Source of the DNA: QHXN01 sp963785125 | Lineage (GTDB): Bacteria > Acidobacteriota > Blastocatellia > Pyrinomonadales > Pyrinomonadaceae | Reading direction: 5' to 3' | NCBI GenBank assembly: GCA_963785125.1 | Contig: CAWATU010000008.1 | Location: 580,849-644,848 of the forward strand | Length of the DNA: 64,000 nt | In this document: positions 28,461 to 41,284 of the stretch, piece after piece | Position numbering within the stretch: position 1 is the first letter of the stretch | How the letters are laid out: every line of letters begins with the position of its first letter | Position numbers and translations under genes: made by a program | Notes under the pieces: model-generated | Databases searched by the model: none | What the model saw: only the letters and a program-made list of their open reading frames with translations | What the model was told of the DNA's origin: nothing

Positions 28461-28652
28461 CAAAATCAGCCCTGCTTGTAGATTAGGATTGCTCGGCCCG
28501 CGTCGGCCACCCGGCCCCGCCCGGCCCGCGCGCCTTCGGAGGTTTCCCGCGCGCCCGACAAAGATAACAGAATGAGTTCGACTCCGCCACGTCTTACCGG
28601 CCCGCGCGCACATTTCAGGGAAAGAGGCCGCCGCCCGCCTCGTGCAAAAAGG

Positions 28653-28658
28653 TATAAT
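28653..28658 (+). promoter_or_regulatory. Possible -10 box for the GH97 gene
   Basis: TATAAT, 66 bases before the ATG at 28724, in an otherwise GC-rich gap. No matching TTGACA-like -35 was seen 17 bases upstream. Confidence 0.4.
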
Positions 28659-28723
28659 CGCGCAACACAAGCACGGCCGGAAGAAAAATCAGGTCAGGGA
28701 GCCAAAGGAGTCTGCGACCTTCG

Positions 28724-30883
28724 ATGAGAATAAAAGTGTCCGTCGTCTTCAGCCTGCTCTTCAGCCTGCTCTACAGTCTCACGGCCTCCGCGCAGGAGGT
28801 CACATCGCCTTCGGGAAAACTGTCGCTCAACTTCCGTCTGACGGAGGCGGGCGAGCCGACCTACGCCCTCTCGTTCGCGGGACGCCCCGTCGTCCTGCCA
28901 AGCAGGCTGGGCGTCGAGTTGAAGGACGCGCCCGCGCTGACGGGCGGCTTCGCCGTCGTCAACTCCGAGACCAGCGAGAAGGACGAGACGTGGGAGCCTG
29001 TGTGGGGCGAGGTGAAGTCGATACGCAACCGCTACCGCGAGCTGGCGTTGACGCTGCAACAGAGTTCGCGAGATAAGCGGACGCTCGTCATCAGGTTCCG
29101 ACTCTTCGACGACGGGCTTGGGTTCCGCTACGAATTCCCCGCGCAGGAGAAGCTGAAGTACTTCATCGTCGCGGACGAGAAGACCGAGTTCAATCTCGCG
29201 GGCGACCACAAGGCTTTCTGGATTCCGGGCGACTACGACACGAACGAGTACGCCTACTCGACGACGAAGCTCAGCGAGGTAGACGCCGCACGCGGCCGGA
29301 AGGATGTCGCCATTGCCGTCAAGTCCATCCCCGGCGACAACGTCGTGCAGACGCCTTTGATGTTGAAGACGGCCGAAGGGCTCTACGTCAATCTCCACGA
29401 GGCGGCGCTCGTCAACTACCCGGCGATGAACCTCGCCGTCAACAGACAGACTTTCTCGCTCACCTCGCACCTCGTCCCCGATGCGCTCGACAACAAGGCT
29501 TACATGCAGACGCCCGGCCGGACGCCGTGGCGCACTGTCGTTGTCAGCGACAGGGCCGCCGACATCCTCACGTCGAAGCTCATCCTGAACCTGAACGAGC
29601 CGTCGAAGGTTGCGGACGCGCGTTGGATTAAACCCGTGAAGTACGTCGGCATCTGGTGGGAGATGCACGTCGGCAAGGCGACGTGGAACTATGCCGACGC
29701 GGGCAACGTCAGGCTTGAAGGGATGAACTGGGCGAGTCTTAAGCCGAACGGCAGGCACGGCGCGACGACGGCGAACACGAAACGCTACATCGACTTCGCC
29801 GCCAAGCACGGCTTCGACGGCGTGCTGGTCGAGGGCTGGAACGTCGGTTGGGAGGACTGGTTCGGGAACTGGAAGGAGGAGGTCTTCGACTTCGTCACGC
29901 CCTACCCGGACTTCGACGTGGGTGAGCTACAACGCTACGCCGCCGCCAGACGCGTCAAGCTCATCATGCACCACGAGACCTCCGCCGCGGCGACCAACTA
30001 CGAGCGGCGGATGGAGGCGGCCTACCGCTTCATGAAGGAGCACGGATACGACGCGGTCAAGACCGGCTACGTCGGCCGCATCATCCCGCGCGGCGAGCAC
30101 CACGACGGGCAGTGGATGGTCAACCACTACAACCGCGTGGCGGAGGCGACCGCGCGCCAACAGATCATGCTCGACGCGCACGAGCCCGTCCGGCCGACGG
30201 GCCTCCATCGCACCTACCCGAACTGGCTCGCCAACGAGGCCGCGCGCGGCAACGAGTACAACGCGTGGAGCGAGGGCAACCCGCCCGAGCACGAGACGAT
30301 ACTTCCCTTCACGCGCCTGATGGGCGGGCCGATGGACTACACGCCGGGCATCTTTCAGATCAAGCTCGACGTGTACGCGCCGGGGAAGAAGGAGCAGGTG
30401 CAGACGACGCTCGTCAAGCAGTTGGCTCTCTACGTCACGCTCTACAGCCCCTTGCAGATGGCGGCCGACCTGCCCGAGAACTACGAGCGCTTCATGGACG
30501 CCTTCCAGTTCATCAAGGACGTGGCGGTGGACTGGGACGACACGCGCGTCATCGAGGCCGAGCCGGGCGACTACCTCACCATCGCGCGCAAGGCTAAGGG
30601 GCGTGACGAGTGGTACGTCGGCGCCATCACGGACGAGTCGGCGCGCACGTCGGAGGTTTCGTTGAGCTTCCTCGCGCCGAAGCAGCAGTACGTGGCGACC
30701 GTCTACGCCGACGCCGCTGATGCGCACTGGCAGAGCAACCCGATGAAGTACCAGATCAGTAGCTCTCTCGTCAGTGAGCAGACGCGACTCAAGCTCTCGC
30801 TCGCGCCGGGCGGCGGCGCCGCGGTCAGTCTGAAGCCCGCCACGGCCGACGACCTGAAGCGGCTCAAGCCGTACGGAAGATGA
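28724..30883 (+). CDS. Glycoside hydrolase family 97 (alpha-glucosidase type)
   Basis: A 719-residue exported enzyme with a signal peptide (LLYSLTASAQ). It shows the GH97 layout: an N-terminal beta-sandwich (~25-290; TSPSGKLSLNFRL, GLGFRYEF), a central TIM barrel (VKYVGIWWEMH, FDGVLVEGWNVGWEDW) and a C-terminal sandwich. In the barrel the motifs MHHETS, LDAHEPVRPTGLHRTYPN and RGNEYNAWS carry the Glu residues used for calcium binding and acid/base catalysis in SusB-like enzymes. The position used as Asp nucleophile by retaining members lies in VKTGYVG, without an Asp, which favours the inverting alpha-glucosidase subgroup (inference from the Bacteroides enzymes). The next gene overlaps its stop. 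Confidence 0.9.
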   Translation: MRIKVSVVFSLLFSLLYSLTASAQEVTSPSGKLSLNFRLTEAGEPTYALSFAGRPVVLPSRLGVELKDAPALTGGFAVVNSETSEKDETWEPVWGEVKSIRNRYRELALTLQQSSRDKRTLVIRFRLFDDGLGFRYEFPAQEKLKYFIVADEKTEFNLAGDHKAFWIPGDYDTNEYAYSTTKLSEVDAARGRKDVAIAVKSIPGDNVVQTPLMLKTAEGLYVNLHEAALVNYPAMNLAVNRQTFSLTSHLVPDALDNKAYMQTPGRTPWRTVVVSDRAADILTSKLILNLNEPSKVADARWIKPVKYVGIWWEMHVGKATWNYADAGNVRLEGMNWASLKPNGRHGATTANTKRYIDFAAKHGFDGVLVEGWNVGWEDWFGNWKEEVFDFVTPYPDFDVGELQRYAAARRVKLIMHHETSAAATNYERRMEAAYRFMKEHGYDAVKTGYVGRIIPRGEHHDGQWMVNHYNRVAEATARQQIMLDAHEPVRPTGLHRTYPNWLANEAARGNEYNAWSEGNPPEHETILPFTRLMGGPMDYTPGIFQIKLDVYAPGKKEQVQTTLVKQLALYVTLYSPLQMAADLPENYERFMDAFQFIKDVAVDWDDTRVIEAEPGDYLTIARKAKGRDEWYVGAITDESARTSEVSLSFLAPKQQYVATVYADAADAHWQSNPMKYQISSSLVSEQTRLKLSLAPGGGAAVSLKPATADDLKRLKPYGR

Positions 30884-31530
30884 TGAGCGAGGCGCCGGGC
30901 AGGGAGGAGTTCAAGGCGAGCGAGTGGCGCGTCATCGAGGCGCACCGCACGCCGCGGAGCGTGCAGCGTCTGCTCACGGGGATGAGGTACAACCGCGAGC
31001 GGGAGGGCGGGACGCTCCGCAGTTTCCGCGAAGTCCTGCGCCGCGGCGAGGCTCATTGTCTGGAGGCGGCGCTCGTCGCGGCCGTCATCCTGGAGCAGCA
31101 CGGCTACCCGCCGCTGCTCTTGAGCCTTGAGTCGCAGGACTTGCTCGACCACGTCCTCTTCGTCTACCGGCGGGAGGGGCGCTGGGGTTCCGTGGCGCGC
31201 TCGCGCGATCTGGGCTTGCACGGGCGGCGGCCGGTCTTCCGCAGTCTACGCCACCTCGCCTACAGCTACTTCGAGTCCTACGTGGACACGACGGCGCGCC
31301 TCACCGGCTACGGGCTGGCGAGCATGTACGAGCTGGGCGGCTACGACTGGCGCTTCTCGCCGCGCAACGTCTGGAAGGTCGAGCGCCACCTGCAAGTGAT
31401 CCCGCACAAGCCCCTGCCCTCCTCCGAGCGCCGCTACCGCCAACTCCTCGCCCGCTATGAAGAGTGGCACGCGCGCCACCCCGACCGCTCCCCCGACTAC
31501 TTCGACAGCCGCGTCAATTGGGTGCGTTGA
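30880..31530 (+). CDS. Transglutaminase-like cysteine protein of unknown function
   Basis: A 216-residue cytoplasmic protein with no signal peptide. The segment GEAHCLEAALVAAVILEQ followed by LLDHVLFVYR places a Cys at a helix start and a His about 40 residues later. This spacing and context are those of the transglutaminase-like/papain-fold core; the third member could be the Asp of GGYDWRFSPRN. Its ATG overlaps the stop of the GH97 gene (ATGA), so it is translationally coupled to an exported glycosidase. The stop is followed directly by a heptamer hairpin. The enzymatic role is inferred from fold motifs only. Confidence 0.6.
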   Translation: MMSEAPGREEFKASEWRVIEAHRTPRSVQRLLTGMRYNREREGGTLRSFREVLRRGEAHCLEAALVAAVILEQHGYPPLLLSLESQDLLDHVLFVYRREGRWGSVARSRDLGLHGRRPVFRSLRHLAYSYFESYVDTTARLTGYGLASMYELGGYDWRFSPRNVWKVERHLQVIPHKPLPSSERRYRQLLARYEEWHARHPDRSPDYFDSRVNWVR

Positions 31531-31609
31531 GGGAGCGTGAACCGTGAACTGTGACAAGAGAAAGCATCCTTATCTCGTCACGGTTTACGGTTCACGATTC
31601 ACGCTCCTC
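31531..31609. repeat. Heptamer hairpin element 7 (word GAACCGT/GTGAACT)
   Basis: The left arm (31531-31560) and right arm (31570-31609) share the word family of the element at 3602-3690, and the right arm has one extra 7-nt unit. It begins one base after the TGA of the plus-strand gene and contains the TGA of the convergent minus-strand gene at 31599, thereby serving the 3' ends of both. Confidence 0.82.
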
Positions 31610-34600
31610 TCATCGCCCACAGCACGGCCCACAGGAGCACTGTGAGGAGGCCGTGTGTGAAGAGGTTGAGGGCGAGGGCGGCGCGGCCGCGCTCGTGGAG
31701 GGCGAGGCGGAGGAGGCCGCCCGCGGCGCGTGCTACGCCGGCGCGCAGCCCCGCGAGCGGCGCGTGCGCATGATGCGCGCCGTAGGTGGAGGCCGGCGCG
31801 TAGACCGGACGCGGCGCGTCGGGCCGTCTGAGGTGGCGCACGAGTTGGCGGTAGAGGAAGCGTCGCGCGCGGCGCGTGCGACGGAAGAGGCCAAGCACAA
31901 AGAGCGCGACCAGTCCGACGACAGACCAACGCAGCGCCGCGACCGTCCAGCGCCGCACGCGCCCGCCGTAGACCTCGCCGAACAACTCCCACGCCTGCCC
32001 CACGCGCAGCTCTGCTCGCTTGAGCTTCAGACGCGCTCGCTCGACGCCGTTCAACTGCTTCGGCTTCGGAGGCGCAGGCCACGCCGGTTCGCCCGAGACG
32101 GTGCGCGTCGAGGGTTTCCACTCGCCCGCGGCCGGCAGACGGTACTGCGGGTACTCGCGCCGCACGTCGGCGAGCGTGACGAGCCGCCCTCCCGCGTGCA
32201 GTCCGCGTTCGTCATACATCGCGCGCCAGTAGCCGTTGAAGTTCGACAGACGCTGGTGGCAGAGGACGGACGTGTAGAGCGAGTCGCGCGCGGCGCGCGT
32301 GCGCGGGTAGAGCCGCACCACTTCGAGGTAGAGCGCAAGCGCACGCGACGCTCCCTCGTGCTCCTGCACGTAGTCCCAGACCTTCTGCGCCTCGGCCGGC
32401 GCGCGGTAGCTCGACTCGCCGAGCGCTTTAATCATCTCGGCACGCATCCCGCGCCACGCCGCCGGGTTGTAGAAGAGCAGCTCACCCTCGTAGAAGTAGC
32501 TCGCCAACTGGTACAGAGCCTCTGCTCGCTCGTCGTCGCCGCGCGCGCGTTCAACGTCGGCCTGCAAGCGTTCAAGGTCTGAGAGCGTCTGCATGTCGCG
32601 CATGAGCCAGTCGGCGTAGACGCGCGTGTCGCGCGCGGGTGTGGGGCCGCCCTCGCCGCTCGCGAAGGGCGCCGTGTCGGGCTCTTCGTAAGCCACCCAG
32701 AAGTCGTGACGGAAATTCATCTTCGAGTGAACGGGGCCGGACTCGGAGTCAGAGTTGCTGTAGCCGAAGTGCTGACTCGAAAGGTAGTAACTGTCCGCGT
32801 TGGTGCGCACGCGTGAGAAGGCGGCGCGCGCCTCCGCGTAACGCCCGGCGCGCATGAAGCGCAGCCCCGACGCGTAGAGCAGCTCGTCGCGCCGCGGCGA
32901 GGCGTCGTGCCGCGCGACGAAGGAGGCCAACTGGTCGGGCGTCAACAGCACGTCCACGAAGTAGGCCACGTCCGGGTCGTAGCCCATCAGGAGGTACTGT
33001 TCGAGCGCGCCTTCGAGGTCGCCTGCGTCCTCGGCCGCGACCGCCGCCAGCTCGCCCGCGCGCCGCGCCATCTTCGACTGCGGCGACTCGGCCGCCACGC
33101 GCCCGAGCGACCTGCGCGCCGCGGCGTAGTCCTTCAGGTAATACTCGGCCAACCCTTCGGCCCACAGGGCGCACGCACGCTCCTCGCCGCCCACCCCCGA
33201 TGCCAACGCCCGCCGCGCCGCTTCGAGCGCAGGCTTCGGCCGTCCGAGTTCGAGTTGTGCGCCGGCAAGCCTGACGAGGAACGCACCGCCCACACGTGCG
33301 CCCGGATAACGCGCGACCATGCGCGAGGCGAAGTCGGCCGCGCGCCTTAGCTCCGCCTGCTCGGCGCTCGCGCGCAGCGCCCACGAGCGCTGTTCACGCC
33401 TGCGTTCGCAGTCGTCCTGATAGTCCCCCGTGGAGCAATCGTCCTCCTCTTCGTCCTCCTCTGGGACGTGCAGGTCGTCGCCGGCGACGTAGTTGTAGAC
33501 GCTGTGATAAGCATATGTGAGCGCCGCCTCGGGCTCGTCTTCAAGGTCACGCTCCAGCGCGTCGAGGTCTGCCGTGCCGGCGCGGTGACGCACGAGCCGG
33601 AGCGAGATCGCGGCCGTGTCGCGCGCCCACGGTTTACTGTCGTCGGCGAGCAGGCGGTAGTACCCGGCGAGCGCGCCGGCCGTGTCGCCCACGCGGTAGT
33701 CGAGGTAGGCGAGCCAGCCGCGCGCGTCCGGCGCGTAGCGGCCGCGCGGGTAGTCCGCGAGCAGTTGCTTGAAGTTCTTCCGCGCACGCACCCAACCCTC
33801 GTCGCGGCACACGGGCTCGCGGCAGGGGTCTTCGACGGTGGCCGCCTCGCCACCCAGATAGACGTTGCTCGACAGCATCGCCACGCGCCCCGCCATGAAG
33901 AGCGCCGCCTCGCGCTTCTCTCCGCGCGGGTGCAGGCGGGCGACCGACTCGAAGGCTTCGTACGCGTCGCGCGCGTCACCCGCGTTGTAGACGCACGCGG
34001 CACGCAGGTATGCGACGTTGTCGGCCAGGTTCGGGTCGCGCGCGGGCCGCGCCAGTCGCGTCTCCGTTTCGCGCTGCCAACCCGCAGGCGGCGCCTCCGG
34101 CCCCTCGGCCTCTTTCGGCGCGACGCTCTTGAGCCACGCGTAGTGCGGCTGTTCCTCATCGACGAGCTTCACGCCCGCGCGCCAGTTGTCGTACACGTCG
34201 CGTGCTTCGAGGTAGAGCCCCACGTCGGCCGCGGACGACCCGCGGTCGAGCGCGGCGAGCGCGTCGAGACGGTCGAACGCTGAGTTGCGCCGCTCGCGGC
34301 ATTCGTCGTACGTCCCCGAACTCCTGTCGCAAATTGGGCCCGCCGTGCGCTCGACGTAACGTCCGAGCAGCAGCCGCGCCCGCTCAAGCTCGCCCGACGC
34401 GACCGCCCCGGAGGCGTCCTCCCAGAGCTTGTTGACCTCGACCTTGCGCTGCTCGTACGTCTGCCAGTCATCTTCGCTCGCGACGACCGCAGAGTCCGAC
34501 GGCAGCGGCGGCAGGCGCGTGCGCCACGCCTCAGAGTTGTAGCCGAAGCGCACGGAGTTCCCGAACCCTTGCCACCCGCAGCCCCACGCCGCGCCCGCGC

Positions 34601-34838
34601 AGGCCGCGAGCGCAAGCAGCAGCAGGCCGAACACAGACCTGCGTGAGACGCGCGGCGCGCCGCGTGTGGCGACCGACTCCGCACACGCGTTCGACACCTG
34701 ACCCGCCGGCACTTGACCCGCGCGGCGCGGCTTCCGGCGCAGACGCATCACGCGCCGCAGACGCAGTATGCGCAGGCGCGCCGGACTAAGACGCGCGCTC
34801 CCCGAAGGCTCACGCCTGATGTTTGAGTCGAGACTCAT
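31599..34838 (-). CDS. Large TPR-like membrane-anchored protein, partner of the DUF3142 protein
   Basis: Starting at the ATG at 34838, which overlaps the upstream stop (ATGA) and follows GGAGGGG, the product is 1079 residues. A basic N-terminus leads to a hydrophobic segment ending in LAACAGAAWGCGWQG, either a membrane anchor or a lipoprotein-type signal. The body is a long alpha-helical array with TPR-like pairs (AYEAFESVARLHPRGEKREA, YADWLMRDMQTLSDLERLQA, AEGLAEYYLKDYAAARRSLG). Two hydrophobic segments lie near the end (WSVVGLVALFVLGLF, LTVLLWAVLWAM). The last codons and stop come from a heptamer hairpin arm. Translational coupling to DUF3142 suggests a joint envelope complex; the function is unknown. 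Confidence 0.78.
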   Translation of the reverse strand: MSLDSNIRREPSGSARLSPARLRILRLRRVMRLRRKPRRAGQVPAGQVSNACAESVATRGAPRVSRRSVFGLLLLALAACAGAAWGCGWQGFGNSVRFGYNSEAWRTRLPPLPSDSAVVASEDDWQTYEQRKVEVNKLWEDASGAVASGELERARLLLGRYVERTAGPICDRSSGTYDECRERRNSAFDRLDALAALDRGSSAADVGLYLEARDVYDNWRAGVKLVDEEQPHYAWLKSVAPKEAEGPEAPPAGWQRETETRLARPARDPNLADNVAYLRAACVYNAGDARDAYEAFESVARLHPRGEKREAALFMAGRVAMLSSNVYLGGEAATVEDPCREPVCRDEGWVRARKNFKQLLADYPRGRYAPDARGWLAYLDYRVGDTAGALAGYYRLLADDSKPWARDTAAISLRLVRHRAGTADLDALERDLEDEPEAALTYAYHSVYNYVAGDDLHVPEEDEEEDDCSTGDYQDDCERRREQRSWALRASAEQAELRRAADFASRMVARYPGARVGGAFLVRLAGAQLELGRPKPALEAARRALASGVGGEERACALWAEGLAEYYLKDYAAARRSLGRVAAESPQSKMARRAGELAAVAAEDAGDLEGALEQYLLMGYDPDVAYFVDVLLTPDQLASFVARHDASPRRDELLYASGLRFMRAGRYAEARAAFSRVRTNADSYYLSSQHFGYSNSDSESGPVHSKMNFRHDFWVAYEEPDTAPFASGEGGPTPARDTRVYADWLMRDMQTLSDLERLQADVERARGDDERAEALYQLASYFYEGELLFYNPAAWRGMRAEMIKALGESSYRAPAEAQKVWDYVQEHEGASRALALYLEVVRLYPRTRAARDSLYTSVLCHQRLSNFNGYWRAMYDERGLHAGGRLVTLADVRREYPQYRLPAAGEWKPSTRTVSGEPAWPAPPKPKQLNGVERARLKLKRAELRVGQAWELFGEVYGGRVRRWTVAALRWSVVGLVALFVLGLFRRTRRARRFLYRQLVRHLRRPDAPRPVYAPASTYGAHHAHAPLAGLRAGVARAAGGLLRLALHERGRAALALNLFTHGLLTVLLWAVLWAMRGA

Positions 34839-36421
34839 CGCCCCTCCACCCTGTTCGTGCTCAAGCTCGTGACCCGCTCCCACACGCGCCCGTCGTCGCG
34901 GCGCACGACGACTCTCGCTTCGAGCGCCCCCGGCGCTCCGCCCTCGAAGCTCAAGCCCGCGCGCGCACGCGCCCCCACGGGCCAAACGCGCGCGCCCAGA
35001 CGCACCACACCCGCGCGCGCCGCGCCGCAAGGTTGCAGCCCCGCCCGCGTCTCGCACAGCGTCTCGAACGTCTCGAAGCCTTCGAGCCCCGTCACGCCGC
35101 GCACGCTTCCGCGCGGCACGCGCAAGGTCACGGTGAGCGCGCCTGCGCCGTAGACCCCGCTCGACGCGCCGTCGTTCTCGGCCGTCAACAACAGACGATT
35201 CCCCGCCGCCCCTCCTTCGTCGAAAGCGCCCGCGCTCAGAGAGGTCGAGAACTCCGGCTCGCGGTCTGCGAGCGCGGCGGCGATCTCTTTCAGACGGAGC
35301 GTGGTCGCGTCGCCGCGCGTGGGCAGTCGGAAGAGACAGATGCCGAGCAGCTTGTCGCCCGCGCGCTCGCGTACCCCCCGGACGCCCGCGCGCAAGCTGC
35401 CGCTGCCCGGCACCTCAAGGACGATCTGTTCGCCCGCGCGCGCCGTCAGCCCGTCGATGACCGTGTCGGAGCGCACGCGGAAAACGTATCGCCACTCGCC
35501 CGCGGGCGGCGCCGCCCCCGCGCGTGCGTCGTCTCCCTCAACGCCCGCGCCAAACGCGCGCCGCCCGACGAGTTCGAGATTAGAGTCCGACGCCACGCGC
35601 GCCGGGTCGAGGTCTCCGCGCAGCTCGACGAGTTGGCCGCGCGCGTCGTAGACCAACGCCTGACCGTAGGCGGCGAGCCCCGCGTAGAAGGGCTCGCCCA
35701 GCTCGCGCGCGCGCTCGACGCCGCGCGCGACATCGAGCGGCGAAGCGATGGGAATGGCGCGCACGACGGTCGCGGGAATCTCTGCGCCGTAGAACTGCGG
35801 CGCCCAGAAGTCCACCTCCGCGAGCACGCCCGAAAGCTCCTTCGACTCCATCCACGTCGGCAGCCCCGTCACCGAGAGCTTCACGCCCGCGGGCAGCGCG
35901 AAGCGCGTCTCGCGCAGCACACTCCGGTAGCGCGGGAGCAGACGCGTCGGCACATCGAAGTCGAGTTGCAGACCTGCGACCCGCGCGCCGTCACGCTCGG
36001 CGCGCGCCGAGTCCGCGCGAAACGCCTCGGACACGCTTGCGGCCAGAGCCTTCTCGTCCACGCGCTCGAACTCTTTGAGGAGCAGCGGCGTCGCGTTATA
36101 GACGAGGTGCAGCTCACAGCCTTGCGGCAATACTCCCGCGACGGCCCGCACGCGCCCGACGCCTCCCGACTTCAGCTCGAACTGTCCCGCGCGCAGGAAA
36201 AGCGTGCGCGCTCCCGTCTCGGCGGCGGCGCGCTCGACCTCGTCTCGCGTCGGCGCCTCCGTGCGCCAGGACCAGAACGCGACGCGTACTTCGCCCACCC
36301 CCCACACCCGCGGCGCGTGCGCACGGCGCCAGCCCGCTGCCACGAGCATCAACGCGGGCACCGCCGCGGCGGCCGCGACCAGCCTTAACAGTCTGCGCCT
36401 GCGTGAGAGTCTCCCGAACAT
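34835..36421 (-). CDS. DUF3142-like exported protein
   Basis: A 528-residue protein with a basic/hydrophobic N-terminal signal (LLRLVAAAAAVPALMLVAAG). The mature region begins with VRVAFWSWRTEAPTRDEV and goes on to LFLRAGQF, VAGLQLDFDVPTRLLPRY, LSVTGLPTWM and VDFWAPQFYGAEIP. These fit the TIM-barrel-like DUF3142 family, related to glycoside-hydrolase folds, with the LQLDFD acid at a strand end. The C-terminal ~250 residues form additional beta-rich domains. Its TGA overlaps the start of the TPR-like gene, a pairing I recall as common for this family. Substrate and activity are unknown. Confidence 0.7.
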   Translation of the reverse strand: MFGRLSRRRRLLRLVAAAAAVPALMLVAAGWRRAHAPRVWGVGEVRVAFWSWRTEAPTRDEVERAAAETGARTLFLRAGQFELKSGGVGRVRAVAGVLPQGCELHLVYNATPLLLKEFERVDEKALAASVSEAFRADSARAERDGARVAGLQLDFDVPTRLLPRYRSVLRETRFALPAGVKLSVTGLPTWMESKELSGVLAEVDFWAPQFYGAEIPATVVRAIPIASPLDVARGVERARELGEPFYAGLAAYGQALVYDARGQLVELRGDLDPARVASDSNLELVGRRAFGAGVEGDDARAGAAPPAGEWRYVFRVRSDTVIDGLTARAGEQIVLEVPGSGSLRAGVRGVRERAGDKLLGICLFRLPTRGDATTLRLKEIAAALADREPEFSTSLSAGAFDEGGAAGNRLLLTAENDGASSGVYGAGALTVTLRVPRGSVRGVTGLEGFETFETLCETRAGLQPCGAARAGVVRLGARVWPVGARARAGLSFEGGAPGALEARVVVRRDDGRVWERVTSLSTNRVEGR

Positions 36422-36718
36422 CTGCCTTGAAGATAAGTGCGGGGCGCGCCCTCCCCAGTGCGCGCCCCGCGTCCGTGGGCACAGCCGACGTAACCCCGGC
36501 CGGACTGCGAAAACTACCGGGGCCGCCGTGCCGTGTGTGATTATCCGCGAACGCGAAATTTACGCGACGCGGGCACCAACAGCGCGCGCGCGTGTCGCGG
36601 GCACTGTGCGCCTGTGTCTCTCCCAACCCGCGCGTGTGTGGCTAACCACATTGACCCGCGCGCCGCCTCGGGCGATTGTTACCGCGCCGTTTTGAGAATG
36701 TGTTGAGGAGGGCGTGTG
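36422..36718. other. Divergent intergenic region
   Basis: Nearly 300 bases between divergent genes. GC-rich, with alternating CG/GTGTG runs and no tandem-word hairpin. No convincing promoter box was recognised on either strand, though both flanking genes must start here. Confidence 0.5.
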
Positions 36719-37003
36719 ATGAGCGTGATGGAGGCTTTGACTAAGCTCGTCATCGGGATGAGCAGGTTTGGCGACCACCTTCTGAGCAGAAAGGTCAGCG
36801 GCATCATCATCGCGGCGCTCGCCTTCGCCTGCGGCGCCGGGTTAGCCCACGCGCTGAAGAGCGAGACGCTAACGCCGCCCGCCGCCGTCGCCCCGGCGCG
36901 GCCCGCCGACACGGCGCGGGCCGAGGTCAACATGCGCGACACCCACGCGGGCGGGGCTGAAGACGAGAAGAGAGGCAGGACGGGCCGGTGCGCGAAGCGT
37001 TGA
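36719..37003 (+). CDS. Small single-span membrane protein
   Basis: A 94-residue product from the ATG at 36719, with GAGGAGGG 6 bases upstream; a GTG one codon earlier is an alternative. One hydrophobic segment (VSGIIIAALAFACGAGLAHAL) lies near the middle, followed by a Pro/Ala-rich and then charged tail. No family recognised. It lies just ahead of the NarL-type regulator and may be co-transcribed with it. Confidence 0.55.
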   Translation: MSVMEALTKLVIGMSRFGDHLLSRKVSGIIIAALAFACGAGLAHALKSETLTPPAAVAPARPADTARAEVNMRDTHAGGAEDEKRGRTGRCAKR

Positions 37004-37089
37004 CGAAGAGCTGGTGTTTACAACCCGTCGAGTGAGACTGCAAAATGTCATGCGTTGGTGAACGCTGACTCGCGGGCAAGCCCTTCCGT

Positions 37090-37842
37090 ATGTCCATCCT
37101 GATTGCCGAAGACAACGTCGCGCAGCGACGCTACCTGCGGGAACTGCTGGAGCGCGAGTTCGCCGCACACGCCCCCGTCATCGAGGCCGCCGACGGCGAA
37201 GAGGCCGTCCGCACCGCTTTGAAGGAGCGGCCCGAGCTGTGCGTCTTCGACATCCAGATGCCGCGGCTCTCGGGCGTCAAGGCGGCGCGCGCCATCTGGC
37301 GCGACTTCCCCTCGGCGCGCATCATCTTCTGGACGCAGTTCGCGCACGAGGTCTACATCAACGAGTTGCGCAAGATCGTCCGCGCGGTCGAGCCGCAGCC
37401 CGCCTACGGCTTCATCCACAAGAACAACCCCGAGTCACGCTTCCTGCGCTTCGTCGCCGCCGTGCTCGAAGACGGCGCGGACATGATCGACCCGGCCTTC
37501 AAAGACTCCTTCAAGCGGCCGCTCCTCACCGAGTTCGAGGCCGAGGCGCTCTACTACCTCGCGCTGGGCCTGTCGAACTGGGCCATCGCGCGCAAGTGCG
37601 CGCTCTCTCTGCGCGGCGTCGAGAGCCGGCTCGCCACGCTCTACGAAAAGCTCTTTGTCTCGACGCCCGAGGGTACGCCGCACGAGGCATACGACAAGCT
37701 CGCCTACAACATGCGCACGCGCGCCTTCTTCGAGGCGCTGCGCCGCGGCCTCATCAACTCCGACGAGCTTGAGAAGGCCGCCGGCGACCTCGAACACTGG
37801 ATCGAACGCGACCGCAAACGCTTCCTCGACGAACATAAGTGA
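37090..37842 (+). CDS. NarL/LuxR-type response regulator
   Basis: The 250-residue protein has an N-terminal receiver (1-125) with AEDN at 6-9, phospho-acceptor Asp54 in VFDIQMP and a Lys in FIHKN. A LuxR-type helix-turn-helix follows at ~150-195 (LTEFEAEALYYLALGLSNWA, then IARKCALSLRGVESRLATLY). Beyond the HTH is an extra ~50-residue charged helical tail not typical of NarL proteins. The hybrid-propeller sensor kinase follows 14 bases after its stop and carries a HisKA_3 domain, the type that partners NarL-family regulators. The stop abuts a heptamer element. Confidence 0.88.
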   Translation: MSILIAEDNVAQRRYLRELLEREFAAHAPVIEAADGEEAVRTALKERPELCVFDIQMPRLSGVKAARAIWRDFPSARIIFWTQFAHEVYINELRKIVRAVEPQPAYGFIHKNNPESRFLRFVAAVLEDGADMIDPAFKDSFKRPLLTEFEAEALYYLALGLSNWAIARKCALSLRGVESRLATLYEKLFVSTPEGTPHEAYDKLAYNMRTRAFFEALRRGLINSDELEKAAGDLEHWIERDRKRFLDEHK

Positions 37843-37843
37843 G

Positions 37844-41278
<3,435 letters not shown>

Positions 41279-41284
41279 AGGCGC

